Assembly: GCF_900101395.1 (NCBI RefSeq)
Contig: NZ_FMZO01000010.1
Location: forward strand, 145,892-209,891
Origin: Niabella drilacis
Lineage (GTDB): Bacteria > Bacteroidota > Bacteroidia > Chitinophagales > Chitinophagaceae
Reading direction: 5' to 3'
DNA length: 64,000 nucleotides
Shown here: piece by piece, positions 16,329 to 25,092 of the stretch
Position numbering within the stretch: position 1 is the first letter of the stretch
Layout: the number at the start of each line of letters is the position of its first letter
Translations under genes and position numbers: made by a program
The notes under the pieces: model-generated
Databases searched by the model: none
What the model was told of the DNA's origin: nothing
The model's input: only the letters and a program-made list of their open reading frames with translations

Positions 16329-18116
16329 ATGGATACTACAATTTATAAAGAACGGGCAAAGCAGTTTTCCAAAAACGCGGGCCTTTTACAGCAAAAGCTG
16401 GGATGGCTCAGTTTCTCCCGGCTCGTGCTTTTTGCCGTTTTTATTTACCTGCTTTACCGCGCTACCCAAACGGGGGCTGCTGGCACCATTGCAGCTGCTG
16501 TGTTCTTTTTTGCAGCCTTTATCATCGTAGTAAAATGGTACGATCGCCTGCTGCAAAAGACAGTCTACTATAAAGCGCTGGCACAATATAATACCGATGA
16601 AATAGCGTTCCTGGAGACCAATCAATCTCCTTATCCCAACGGCAAGGCATACGAAGCGCCGCATCACCCTTATTCCTACGACCTGGACCTGTTCGGCGAA
16701 GGCGGACTTTACGCGCACCTGAACCGTTGCAGCACTTCCTTTGGACAGGAAGAACTGGCCCGCCTGCTGCTGAACCCGGATACCGCAACCATTGTTCAGC
16801 GCCAGGAAGCAGTGAAAGAGCTGGCTGCCATGAACGATTTCCGACAGCAGTTGTATGCAAAGGGAAGCTTGCAGAAAAACAGGGACAAAGAGCTGAAGCA
16901 GTTGATGGAATGGGTACGCTCTGCGAAAACCGGCATCAGCAAACCTTTGTATGGCCTCCTGATGCTGCTTCCGCTGATCACCATTAGCAGCCTGTTATAC
17001 TATTTCTTTGTATCCGACAGCAACGAGGTATTCCGGATCGTATACAGCTCATTCGTCCTAAACCTGGTCATCGCCTTTTCTTTTGGAAAAAAGATCGCAG
17101 CCCAGTTAACCGTTTCCTCTTCGGTAAACAAGATCCTTGTTGCCTATAAGGATCAGTTGCAGCTGATCGAAGCACAATCTTTTCAATCATCCTTACTGCA
17201 AAGCGACCAGCAACAATTAACCAAAGATGCACCGGGGGCCTCCAGGCAGCTACAAAAGCTGGCTACGCTTTTTGAATACCTGGAGTCCATCGTCAACCTG
17301 CTGGTAAGTATCTTACTGAACGGCCTTTTTCTTTTTCATATCCATATCCTGTACCGGCTGGGAACCTGGAAAAAGCGACACGGCTCCCATATCCACGACT
17401 GGCTTGAAGTGTTGGCGCGTTTTGAAGCCCTGAGCAGCCTGGGCAATTTTTCGTTCAACAATCCCGGCAACTGTTTTCCGGAAATAAACGCACAGCCCAC
17501 CCTGTCGGCTACGGATCTCGGGCACCCTCTCATCCGCTCCGAAAAAAGGATCAGCAATGATGTAAGCTTCCAACAGCAGAAATTTATTATCCTGACTGGT
17601 TCCAACATGAGCGGCAAGAGCACCTTTTTACGTACAGTAGGTATGAACCTTGTACTGGCTCGCTGCGGTGCACCCGTAACCGCATCCCGCTTTGTATTTT
17701 ATCCTTTTGACGTATACGTAAGCATGCGCATTACCGATTCGCTGCAGGAAAGCGAGTCCTTCTTTTATGCGGAATTAAAGCGGCTGCAAACCATTGTACA
17801 ACATCTCGGAAAAGGGAACAACACGTTTGTGATCCTCGATGAGATCCTGCGCGGCACTAACAGCAACGACAAACGGAACGGCACCATCGGCCTGATACGG
17901 AAACTGGCCGGCTTTAACACCTTCGGCATCATTGCCACGCACGATGTAGTGGTGGCCGACCTGATACAGGATTACCCGGAGTATATTTCCAATAAGGCCT
18001 TTGAATCGGAGATCATCAACGATGAACTGATCTTTGATTACAAGCTAAAAGACGGCGTTTGTACCAAACTCAGCGCATCCTACCTTATGAAAAAACTGGG
18101 GGTGATCGATCAGTAA
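16329..18116 (+). CDS. MutS-related DNA mismatch repair-like ATPase with N-terminal membrane segments
   Basis: About 595 residues. Two hydrophobic helices lie near the N-terminus (LVLFAVFIYLLYRATQ and a second about residue 55) and another pair around residues 215-250. The C-terminal MutS ATPase domain has Walker A TGSNMSGKST near residue 425 and Walker B FVILDEILRGTNS, with the dimer-interface segment following. The mismatch-recognition and connector domains of true MutS are absent. I chose ATG 16329 over the TTG 30 bp upstream because it is a stronger start and sits just behind a -7-like element. Related MutS-like proteins exist in Bacteroidota; their role is unknown and the membrane association is inferred from hydrophobicity. 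Confidence 0.88.
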   Translation: MDTTIYKERAKQFSKNAGLLQQKLGWLSFSRLVLFAVFIYLLYRATQTGAAGTIAAAVFFFAAFIIVVKWYDRLLQKTVYYKALAQYNTDEIAFLETNQSPYPNGKAYEAPHHPYSYDLDLFGEGGLYAHLNRCSTSFGQEELARLLLNPDTATIVQRQEAVKELAAMNDFRQQLYAKGSLQKNRDKELKQLMEWVRSAKTGISKPLYGLLMLLPLITISSLLYYFFVSDSNEVFRIVYSSFVLNLVIAFSFGKKIAAQLTVSSSVNKILVAYKDQLQLIEAQSFQSSLLQSDQQQLTKDAPGASRQLQKLATLFEYLESIVNLLVSILLNGLFLFHIHILYRLGTWKKRHGSHIHDWLEVLARFEALSSLGNFSFNNPGNCFPEINAQPTLSATDLGHPLIRSEKRISNDVSFQQQKFIILTGSNMSGKSTFLRTVGMNLVLARCGAPVTASRFVFYPFDVYVSMRITDSLQESESFFYAELKRLQTIVQHLGKGNNTFVILDEILRGTNSNDKRNGTIGLIRKLAGFNTFGIIATHDVVVADLIQDYPEYISNKAFESEIINDELIFDYKLKDGVCTKLSASYLMKKLGVIDQ

Positions 18117-18360
18117 TATAAGGCTCGCTCCCTTCCCAACATTTTCGTTACAATCCTCTTTGTTCATCGCAGCCCCTGTGATGCGCATTGCCACCCGATC
18201 TCCGGAAGATGACATTCCACCGTTATATGATTACGGGACGGGGTCAAAATATACCGTGGCCCCGGACCAGACTGCCGTTCCCACTCCCGAACCGTTATTG
18301 ATGGCTGCATCCAAAAGCGCAGCCGGTCTTATACTGCCGTTGAAACAAATCGATTTTCAA
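18117..18360. other. Interval after the MutS-like gene with no clear gene
   Basis: A 74-codon open frame on the plus strand has no recognisable features. The minus strand gives one short coding-like stretch (NGSGVGTAVWSG, VYFDPVP) interrupted by a stop, so this might be a decayed gene. I would not call a product. Confidence 0.4.
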
Positions 18361-18391
18361 AATAAATTTATTGATTTACAATAAATTTATT
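18361..18391. promoter_or_regulatory. Twin 12-bp palindromes, operator-like
   Basis: The self-complementary word AATAAATTTATT occurs at 18361-18372 and again at 18380-18391, with 7 bp between. They lie about 45-75 bp upstream of the first DUF2975-like gene, in an operon that ends with a small HTH regulator gene. Two identical palindromes in a promoter suggest a dimeric repressor site. The AT-only composition means chance is a real alternative. Confidence 0.45.
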
Positions 18392-18436
18392 TTGAAATAT
18401 GATAAATGCGACTTACTATTGCAGAAACTTTTGCAG

Positions 18437-19369
18437 ATGAAGAGACTAACAAGCGATAAAATAATCAATATCCTGCTATTGGCTGTTATTAGTTCCGCAG
18501 GATTATATTTATTAATCCCTAAAGGTCTTTTCAGGAGTGGGAAGGGCCCAACTATTCAGATTTCGGATTCAGCATATATGAGCGCAATCATAGCCCCTGT
18601 TGCACCGGCAAAAACAAACTGCCAGGTCTGCCGGGAGCAGGAAGACAGTCTTAAAAGAGTGGAAGAGTTGAAAAACGGAAAGTTCCAGAGGGATATTGGC
18701 GCTCCTTTTGGCCAATTGGTGCGGGGTTCTTTTTACACCGATACGGAGATCCGCAGGTATAAGGGATATGAATATCCGGATAAAGAGCCTGATTACTTTT
18801 TTGCACTTCCGTATTGGGACCTGGCCAGTGCAGATAGGAAACGAGGCACAGTGATCTATTCTGTCGAAAACAAACAGGCCCATATCAATGTCTTTGATTA
18901 TACGCAAAGCAAATGGGGAACCCGGAAAAACAAGCCGGTCTCCTTCAAATATGACCCGGGCAAAAAGGAGATCCTGATCCCTGTCAGCAGGTCACAATAT
19001 AAAATGATCAGGGTCCTGATCATTATCGTTGACATTTTTATAATCCTCCTGCCCTACTTATTTGTAATGGTGGGTGGCATTGCCGGGTTTCTCTTATCAG
19101 TAGCGAAAGGAGCAGTCTTTACACGAAAAAACATCCGCAGATTAAAGGGAATCGCGCTCGTGTCGCTCATCGTGCCCCTGCTTATCCTCGTCATTAATTA
19201 TTCTTACAGATTCATTTTTCATGCCTATTTTAATGAATATATAGAATTTAAGACTGAGTTATTCTACGACCAGGCCAGGAACTTTGGAATCGCTATCATT
19301 TGCTTTTCGTTGTACAAAGCATTTGAAAAAGGCTTTAGACTACAGCAGGAAAATGATCTCACTGTATAA
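18437..19369 (+). CDS. DUF2975-like membrane protein, larger member
   Basis: About 310 residues. An N-terminal membrane helix (IINILLLAVISSAGLYLLI) is followed by a long extracytoplasmic region (to about residue 190) containing CQVCREQED, then three helices and the closing ...GFRLQQENDLTV. That ending matches the G..L..E..LTI tail of DUF2975 proteins. Start ATG 18437 was chosen over an upstream TTG because the hydrophobic segment then begins normally. Its smaller paralogue follows 26 bp downstream and a YozG-like HTH gene after that, the usual DUF2975 arrangement. Function unknown. Confidence 0.65.
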   Translation: MKRLTSDKIINILLLAVISSAGLYLLIPKGLFRSGKGPTIQISDSAYMSAIIAPVAPAKTNCQVCREQEDSLKRVEELKNGKFQRDIGAPFGQLVRGSFYTDTEIRRYKGYEYPDKEPDYFFALPYWDLASADRKRGTVIYSVENKQAHINVFDYTQSKWGTRKNKPVSFKYDPGKKEILIPVSRSQYKMIRVLIIIVDIFIILLPYLFVMVGGIAGFLLSVAKGAVFTRKNIRRLKGIALVSLIVPLLILVINYSYRFIFHAYFNEYIEFKTELFYDQARNFGIAIICFSLYKAFEKGFRLQQENDLTV

Positions 19370-19395
19370 TATCTACAAACTAAAATTGCTAAAAA

Positions 19396-20010
19396 ATGAA
19401 GTTACAAACAGCTATTAAGATTTTAAAGATCATTGTTCGCATTGGCTTTTACCTGCTATTACTGTTCATTATCCTTTTTATTGCAGTATCTGTTCTGAGA
19501 CTATCCGGGGGCAATATTAATGAAGGGCTCAATATTTCAAACGCTGTAAAGGTGCGTTCGCTCGATTCAGAGGTAACGGGTAGGGGAACCTTCAATCAAC
19601 AGCATACAGGCAGCTATCAGCAGATCAGCACCTATTTTTTCCGGCCCAATTTCAATACTCCTGCCGGCTACTATCTGGTTTTCATCAGGGCCTTGTATTA
19701 TTTAATCAGTCTTTCCATACTCTGGCTGTTGCTGCGCACCCTGGATACGATCAGCAATACCGCGTTTTTCCATACAAAAATAACCCGATACATCCGGCTT
19801 CTTGCATTCATGTATATGGCCAGTGATCTGCTTGGCCTTATTGATTACTTTGTAATGCGTGCATTCCTCCATCAGGAATTTCCGGCCATGCATTTCCGTC
19901 CCGAAATAAATTTTGGCGAAGATCTCATCACCGGCCTGATCATTTTTGTCATTACCTTTATATATGCCCGTGGCGTACAACTCCAGGAAGAACAGCAATT
20001 GACTATTTAA
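19396..20010 (+). CDS. DUF2975 domain-containing membrane protein
   Basis: 204 residues with four predicted transmembrane helices: one at residues 10-35, one about 100-115, one about 130-150, and one about 175-190. It ends in the typical tail ARGVQLQEEQQLTI. DUF2975 proteins are small multi-pass membrane proteins generally encoded next to a small XRE-type regulator, as here (46 bp downstream). Their role is not established; a membrane sensor that controls or is controlled by the HTH protein is a reasonable guess. Confidence 0.82.
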   Translation: MKLQTAIKILKIIVRIGFYLLLLFIILFIAVSVLRLSGGNINEGLNISNAVKVRSLDSEVTGRGTFNQQHTGSYQQISTYFFRPNFNTPAGYYLVFIRALYYLISLSILWLLLRTLDTISNTAFFHTKITRYIRLLAFMYMASDLLGLIDYFVMRAFLHQEFPAMHFRPEINFGEDLITGLIIFVITFIYARGVQLQEEQQLTI

Positions 20011-20055
20011 CATTGATACTCCCATTTTTATCATCAACAATATAATCACATAAGA

Positions 20056-20268
20056 ATGCCCATCATTATCAATTTAGACGTCATGATGGCCCGCCGGAAA
20101 ATGTCGCTCAACGAGCTGAGCGAAAAAGTGGGTATTACCTTATCCAACCTCTCCATATTAAAAAACGGGAAGGCAAAAGCGATCCGCATAGAAACGCTGG
20201 AGGCCATCTGCAGGGCATTGGATTGCCAGCCGGGAGACCTCCTTGAATATGCAAAAGAAGAAATCTGA
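20056..20268 (+). CDS. Small XRE/YozG-like HTH transcriptional regulator
   Basis: 70-residue protein that is essentially one helix-turn-helix: MPIIINLDVMMARRKMS, then LNELSEKVGITLSNLSIL, then the conserved KNGKAKAIRIETLEAICRAL and CQPGDLLEY. This is the classic partner of DUF2975 membrane proteins. It is encoded last in the operon and may act on the palindromes upstream of the first gene (18361-18391). Regulatory link inferred, not shown. Confidence 0.9.
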   Translation: MPIIINLDVMMARRKMSLNELSEKVGITLSNLSILKNGKAKAIRIETLEAICRALDCQPGDLLEYAKEEI

Positions 20269-20345
20269 AAAAAAACTGAAAATCACTGTAACTTTTTTAA
20301 AACTTATACGACCTATAAGATAGCTTAAATTAAATTGACTGTCAA

Positions 20346-23075
20346 ATGCTTAAAAAATACCTGGGATCTGTACTGCTGACCCTTTTCCTTATGAACTGCG
20401 CCTATGGCCAAAAGACCACCATAACGGGCATTGTAATGGACAGTAGTGCCAATGTACGGCTTAGTAACGCTTCTGTTGTGTTGCTACAGGCCAAAGACTC
20501 TTTTATTGTGGCCGATACCAGGGCCGATAAGGAGGGCCGCTTCAGCTTTCAGAACATGAACGATACGGCCCGTTACGTATTATTCTTCAGTTACCCGAAA
20601 TATACGGATTATGCACACCGGGTTTCCATGCAGGAGGCAAAGAACAATCTGTTCAATTTGAACAGGGTAAACATGATCCTCAAGGAAAAACTGCTCCGGG
20701 AAGTACTGGTTAAATCCAGGGCCAGCGCTATCAAAATAAAGGGGGATACCACCGAATATACGGCAGACAGCTTTAAAGTGCAGCCCAATGCCACGGTGGA
20801 AGACCTTTTAAAACAATTGCCGGGGCTTCAGGTAGACCAATACGGCAATATCACCGCACAGGGCCAGAAAGTAAAGAAAGTACTGGTGGATGGTGAAGAG
20901 TTTTTTGGAGACGACCCTACCCTGGTTACCCGGAACCTGAGGGCCGATATGATCGACAAGGTGCAGGTATACGATAAAAAATCAGACGCCGCCGCATTTA
21001 CGGGTATTGACGACGGTATAAAGGACAAAACCATTAACCTGAAAATAAAAGAAGATAAGAACCATGGCGTTTTCGGCAAGATAGAGGCCGGAGGAGGCAC
21101 TGACCAGCACTATAACGTGCAGGGAATGGTCAACGCCTTCAAAGGCAAAAGAAAGATGTCCGTTTACGGAACCACCAGTGATATTGGCCGCGTTGGCCTG
21201 GGCTCTGCCGACAAGCAAAAACTCGGCGACGATGACAGAAGCAGCAGCAATTATGATGGCAAGGGTCTTCCCAGGGCCTTATCAGGGGGAGCACACTATG
21301 ATAAAAAATGGAACCAGGATAAAGAGTCTGTCAACGGGAATTATAAATACAATTTTATGAATGTGGAAGGCGATGAGTCCACCATCTCACAAAACAACCT
21401 TCCCTCCGGCTTTATCCGGAGTGAATCCAGCAGCCATTTCCAGAGCCGCAATGAAAACCACCGGGCTAATGCCAAATATATTCACAAATTTGATACCACC
21501 TCCACCGTTACCGTTTATGCAGACGGTTATACAGGCGACTCAAAAAATGCGTCATCCGCGTTATCAGAAAGCAGAAGGGCCGACGATAGCAGGATCAATA
21601 CCACGGAAAGCTCATCAAATAGCGATTATAAAATAAAAACATCCAATATTAACCTATCCTGGGAAAAGAAGTTAAAAAAATACGGAAGAACCCTCTCCTT
21701 TTACTTCAACAATAGCTTTACCGATGATCAGGCAGATGGCTTAAGCCGCTCTGAAACCCGGTTTTACAATACCAGCGACGTTCAGGATAGCAGCGGGGGG
21801 CTGAACCTGCACCGCCAGATGAACAACACCTGGCGCGGCAACAATTTAACCGTCAATTACACAGAACCTTTGTCTCAAAAACTGTCGCTTCTGCTAAATT
21901 ATAAACTGGGAAACAATGAGAGCGACGAAGACCGAAGGTCTTACAACCTGGCAACCGGTACCGGGCAAACAAAGGTAGACTCATTATTCAGTACAAAACT
22001 TAATTCCACTGAATGGAGCAACCAGGGAGGTGCGGGTATTAACTATACATATCGTAAACTCATCATCAGGGCCAATAACAACGTCCGGTTCATCCATTTG
22101 GATATCGACAATTTCTATCAGCCGGTGGCACTAAAGCGGAATTTTGTAAACTGGACCCCCACCGCCAGCCTGCGCTACAGTCCCACTCAGTTAAAAAACT
22201 ACTATTTTGAATATTCCGGAAGCAATACCAACCCGGATAAAACACAACTGCTGCCTTACCGCTACAACAACAGCCAGCTGGTGACGTATTTATCCAATAC
22301 GGATCTTAACAGCAGTTTTACCCATTCTGTTAAATCCAATTATAACCAGGTAAAAAACATGGGACAAACTTATATGGGTGCCAATGTAAGTGCCAGCATT
22401 ACCAGCCATCCCATCATTATTGCATCCGTACTCGATCCTTCATCGGGTGCTTACACCTACCGATATGAAAATTTAACCGGCAATAACAACAGCGATTATT
22501 CTGTAAATGTCTATTATGGCCGGCAGATCAAGGGATGGTACCTTAACTGGGGGCTCGCTACCAACGGAGGCGCCATGTACAGCAAAATGAACAGTGCCTT
22601 AAACAGGCTCAACTATTCCACCTATTCGCTTTCCCTGTACACAGGGAAAGAAAAGACAAAAAAATACGGAGTAGGTCTATACGTAACCGGCGGTTACACC
22701 CTCAACAAGTCATCTCTTCAGCCTGAGATCAGGAACAACTACTTCTCTTACAACCTGTATCCTTCAGCTGCCGTTTATTTTCTCAAAAAACTGGAGCTGC
22801 ATACAGACGGGAACTATTTCTGGCAACAAAAGACCCAGACCTTTGGCCAAAACTTTGACCGGTTTATCTGGAACGCCTGGCTTGGGTACAACCTGCTGAA
22901 AAATGATCAGCTCACCATTAAAGTTTCCTGTAACGACATTTTAAATCAAAACAACGGATACTCCAGAACAGCAAACAACACCCTGTTTACAGAAAACAGG
23001 TATACTACCATACGCCGTTTCTTTATGATCGGTGCTACCTGGAGCTTCACCAAATTCAATAACCTTAAGCAATAA
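20346..23075 (+). CDS. Outer-membrane beta-barrel protein with carboxypeptidase-like N-terminal domain (OMP_b-brl_3 type)
   Basis: 909 residues, exported (signal peptide ending near AYGQ). Residues about 25-110 form a carboxypeptidase regulatory-like beta-sandwich (TITGIVMDSSANVRLSNASV). A plug-like region follows (TVEDLLKQLPGLQVDQYGNI, VLVDGEEFFGDDP). The remainder is a large barrel rich in aromatic strands and Asn/Ser loops. This family resembles TonB-dependent receptors and is usually paired with a GLPGLI protein, which here starts 3 bp after the stop. Role: presumably transport or secretion of an unknown, perhaps peptide, substrate. Confidence 0.9.
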   Translation: MLKKYLGSVLLTLFLMNCAYGQKTTITGIVMDSSANVRLSNASVVLLQAKDSFIVADTRADKEGRFSFQNMNDTARYVLFFSYPKYTDYAHRVSMQEAKNNLFNLNRVNMILKEKLLREVLVKSRASAIKIKGDTTEYTADSFKVQPNATVEDLLKQLPGLQVDQYGNITAQGQKVKKVLVDGEEFFGDDPTLVTRNLRADMIDKVQVYDKKSDAAAFTGIDDGIKDKTINLKIKEDKNHGVFGKIEAGGGTDQHYNVQGMVNAFKGKRKMSVYGTTSDIGRVGLGSADKQKLGDDDRSSSNYDGKGLPRALSGGAHYDKKWNQDKESVNGNYKYNFMNVEGDESTISQNNLPSGFIRSESSSHFQSRNENHRANAKYIHKFDTTSTVTVYADGYTGDSKNASSALSESRRADDSRINTTESSSNSDYKIKTSNINLSWEKKLKKYGRTLSFYFNNSFTDDQADGLSRSETRFYNTSDVQDSSGGLNLHRQMNNTWRGNNLTVNYTEPLSQKLSLLLNYKLGNNESDEDRRSYNLATGTGQTKVDSLFSTKLNSTEWSNQGGAGINYTYRKLIIRANNNVRFIHLDIDNFYQPVALKRNFVNWTPTASLRYSPTQLKNYYFEYSGSNTNPDKTQLLPYRYNNSQLVTYLSNTDLNSSFTHSVKSNYNQVKNMGQTYMGANVSASITSHPIIIASVLDPSSGAYTYRYENLTGNNNSDYSVNVYYGRQIKGWYLNWGLATNGGAMYSKMNSALNRLNYSTYSLSLYTGKEKTKKYGVGLYVTGGYTLNKSSLQPEIRNNYFSYNLYPSAAVYFLKKLELHTDGNYFWQQKTQTFGQNFDRFIWNAWLGYNLLKNDQLTIKVSCNDILNQNNGYSRTANNTLFTENRYTTIRRFFMIGATWSFTKFNNLKQ

Positions 23076-23078
23076 AAG

Positions 23079-23858
23079 ATGAAAAAAATATTCCTGCTGG
23101 TTACAATAGTATGTTACACTGTAACCATTCATGCACAGCATGCTGCGTTTATGGAAAGTGGTAAAATCACGTTTGAGCGTAAGGTAAACACGTTTGCTGC
23201 AATGAAAATTTTTCTGGAGGAAACCAAACAGGTACCGGAAGACCAGATACCCGGCTTTATGCAAAAATACCGGCAGAGCGCTCCGCAATTCTGGACGGAT
23301 AGTTTTCAATTGTTCTTTGACAGAGGGCATAGCCTGTATGAACCGGTGAATAAGGACATCGGCTTTTCCCAGACGTTTCAGATCCCTGCAGCCTATAAAA
23401 ATAAGGTATACAGCAATTTTCAATCGGGCCAGTCTGTTTCGGAAAAGATCATTTTTGATAAAAATTTCTTCATCAAAGACTCTGTAAAAAAAATCAGATG
23501 GAAGCTGACCGACGAAACCCGGGAAATAGCCGGGTACCAGTGTCACCGGGCCAATGCGTTGTTTTTTGATTCCATTTACGTAGTCGCTTTTTATACCGAT
23601 GAAATCCTTACCAAAGGCGGCCCGGAAGCATATAACGGGTTACCGGGCATGATCCTGGGCATCGCTGTTCCCCATCAGCATATTTCCATTTTTGCCACCA
23701 GCGTTACGGGTTTTGATACGGCTTTTGATAAATGGAAACTTCCTGAACCCGGAAAAAGTACGGTCGTTAATAACAAAGAATTTAATACCACCTCTTCCAA
23801 ACTGCTCAAAGGCTTTGGCCTCACGTCTCCCTGGGTTCAGTTCTTTATGGATATGTAG
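23079..23858 (+). CDS. GLPGLI family protein
   Basis: 259 residues with a signal peptide (cleavage near IHAQH). The family motif appears as YNGLPGMILGIAVP near residues 185-198, preceded by the usual AGYQC segment and VVAFYTDEI. GLPGLI proteins are secreted Bacteroidota proteins commonly encoded beside outer-membrane barrels of the type found immediately upstream; the 3-bp spacing implies translational coupling. Function unknown; a periplasmic partner of the barrel is the obvious hypothesis. Confidence 0.92.
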   Translation: MKKIFLLVTIVCYTVTIHAQHAAFMESGKITFERKVNTFAAMKIFLEETKQVPEDQIPGFMQKYRQSAPQFWTDSFQLFFDRGHSLYEPVNKDIGFSQTFQIPAAYKNKVYSNFQSGQSVSEKIIFDKNFFIKDSVKKIRWKLTDETREIAGYQCHRANALFFDSIYVVAFYTDEILTKGGPEAYNGLPGMILGIAVPHQHISIFATSVTGFDTAFDKWKLPEPGKSTVVNNKEFNTTSSKLLKGFGLTSPWVQFFMDM

Positions 23859-23947
23859 CACTAAAACGTAAAATTATTTAAGCAGGTCCGGCATCCATAC
23901 AGGAAGGCCGGCAACCTGTTTTTTCGCATCATCAGAAACCGGTATCT

Positions 23948-24470
23948 TCAATTTATTAAAATAGCTCCCCTGGTTTTTACCGGCAGTCCTGGATAATAAA
24001 ACAAAGTACTGATTTCTTCGCTCGTCATCATTCCTTCTGTAAACCCAGTTCTGCTACGCTTCTCTATAATGCTGTTGTATATCTTCCGTAAAGCGGCATT
24101 GAGTTTCTTTATTACCTTTCCTCCAAACGCGTCAATCATCGGGTAGTAAAATGTATAAAGCGGCAAACGTGGATCACGTGCCCATGTAGCGTAATCGGGT
24201 TCGTTTATATACATCTTTATCAGTTTCGTTATGTCTTCCCGGGTATATCCCATACGGGCCTGGTAAATGTCTTTTTTCAACACTTTCTGAAAAGCGTAGC
24301 GCGGATAGAGATTAACGCTGACTTCTGTAAGCGCCGCAAAATCCAGCCCATGAAGCCGGATGATTCCTGATCGCCTGTACCCACTCCTTATTGGAGGTCT
24401 TTCCCAGCGAGTCATAATCGCGATAACCCCCGCCAATGCATGGCAACTGCCTATTACAACATGATCATGG
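23948..24470 (-). pseudogene. Decayed gene of unknown family
   Basis: Read leftwards, a coding-like sequence runs from about 24470 (GGGYRDYDSLGKTS, NKEWVQAIRNHPASW) and, after a frame change near 24340, continues as LDFAALTEVSVNLYPRYAFQ to KTRGAILIN, ending at 23948. The protein-like composition in two frames with one shift points to a disrupted gene rather than chance. No family is recognised. No in-frame start or signal peptide is seen, so the 5' end is also missing. Confidence 0.5.
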
Positions 24471-24800
24471 CAGATTTATTTTTCCAGGGAAGCAAAACTA
24501 TGAACAGAAATCCTTGCCAGGTTGGATCCCCTTCATCCGGCTTCAAAAAAATCCGGATGGGATACATTCAAGCAAGTGTTCAAAAAATATATAGCCCCCC
24601 AATGACAGCCTGGACTATACGTATGGGAATGACAGCAACCGTAAGGGAAAGGGCCTGAAAAAACAGAAGTGATGGTTAGCCGGTTTTCGGGGCAAACAAA
24701 GACCAACCTTGCTTCTTTTGTAAAACAGGGAAGTTCCCTGTCAATCCAGCTACAGACGGAGCATTAAAAAAGTGTACTTCCCGGATACCAGAAGACCTGC
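24440..24800 (+). pseudogene. Decayed exported-protein fragment of unknown family
   Basis: Coding-like pieces on the plus strand follow each other in shifting frames: TAYYNMIMADLFFQGSK, then SGWDTFKQVFKKYIA, then NDSLDYTYGNDSNRKGKG, then TEVMVSRFSGQTKTNLASFV, then KFPVNPATDGALKK. At least three frame changes are needed to join them. Together they look like the C-terminal part of one extracellular protein that has decayed. A distant likeness to the C-terminal part of M60-type peptidases is possible but I am not sure. Confidence 0.4.
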
Positions 24801-24915
24801 CCCCTGCCTGGATTTAAAAAAAGGGGAATTGAAATTTCCATACGCTTCAAAACCATCGCATCCAATACCGCCGCACCAAGCGCCTGTCAGCCACCAGCTG
24901 CAACTTGCCCCATTA

Positions 24916-25005
24916 GCCTCCTTTGTACCCACCCGAAACAGGATTTCAGAATACCGGTGTTTAACCGCAAACCGGCACACCGGCAGCAATATCATTTTTT
25001 TGTTA
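24916..25005 (-). pseudogene. Degenerate fragment resembling the 3' part of purD
   Basis: Two blocks match the intact purD gene 1.6 kb away in the same order and strand. CCTTTGTACCC..CC.GAAACAGGAT at 24918-24944 matches purD 26511-26537, and CGGCAGCAATATCATTTTT near 24980-24998 matches purD 26694-26712. In purD the blocks are about 140 bp apart; here they are nearly adjacent, so the middle is deleted. The translated traces agree (purD NDIAAV and FQAGTKAVDG segments). Interpretation: a decayed partial duplication. Confidence 0.5.
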
Positions 25006-25038
25006 AACCATCATTAGCGTCAAAATATACACAAAAAC

Positions 25039-25083
25039 ATAACCATGAAATCTTAAAATAAAATTTACAAATTTCATGGTTAT
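25039..25083. repeat. Hairpin 1 bracketing the DUF4143 ATPase gene
   Basis: Perfect 13-bp inverted repeat: ATAACCATGAAAT at 25039-25051 and ATTTCATGGTTAT at 25071-25083, with a 19-nt AT-rich spacer. The outer sequence is shared with the hairpin after the gene (26257-26299). The right arm overlaps the -7 element at 25081-25088, so it could also serve as an operator. Confidence 0.8.
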
Positions 25084-25088
25084 ATTTG
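25081..25088 (+). promoter_or_regulatory. Candidate -7 element (TATATTTG) of the ATPase gene
   Basis: Exact TAnnTTTG match, 4 bp before the ATG at 25093. If used, the transcript would be leaderless or nearly so. The hairpin's right arm covers its first three bases. No TTG is seen at the usual -33 distance. Confidence 0.5.
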
Positions 25089-25092
25089 TAGT

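Noticed and set aside
18160..18384. 74-codon open frame after the MutS-like gene
   Set aside because: No ribosome-binding site or recognisable motif; it runs into the twin palindromes.
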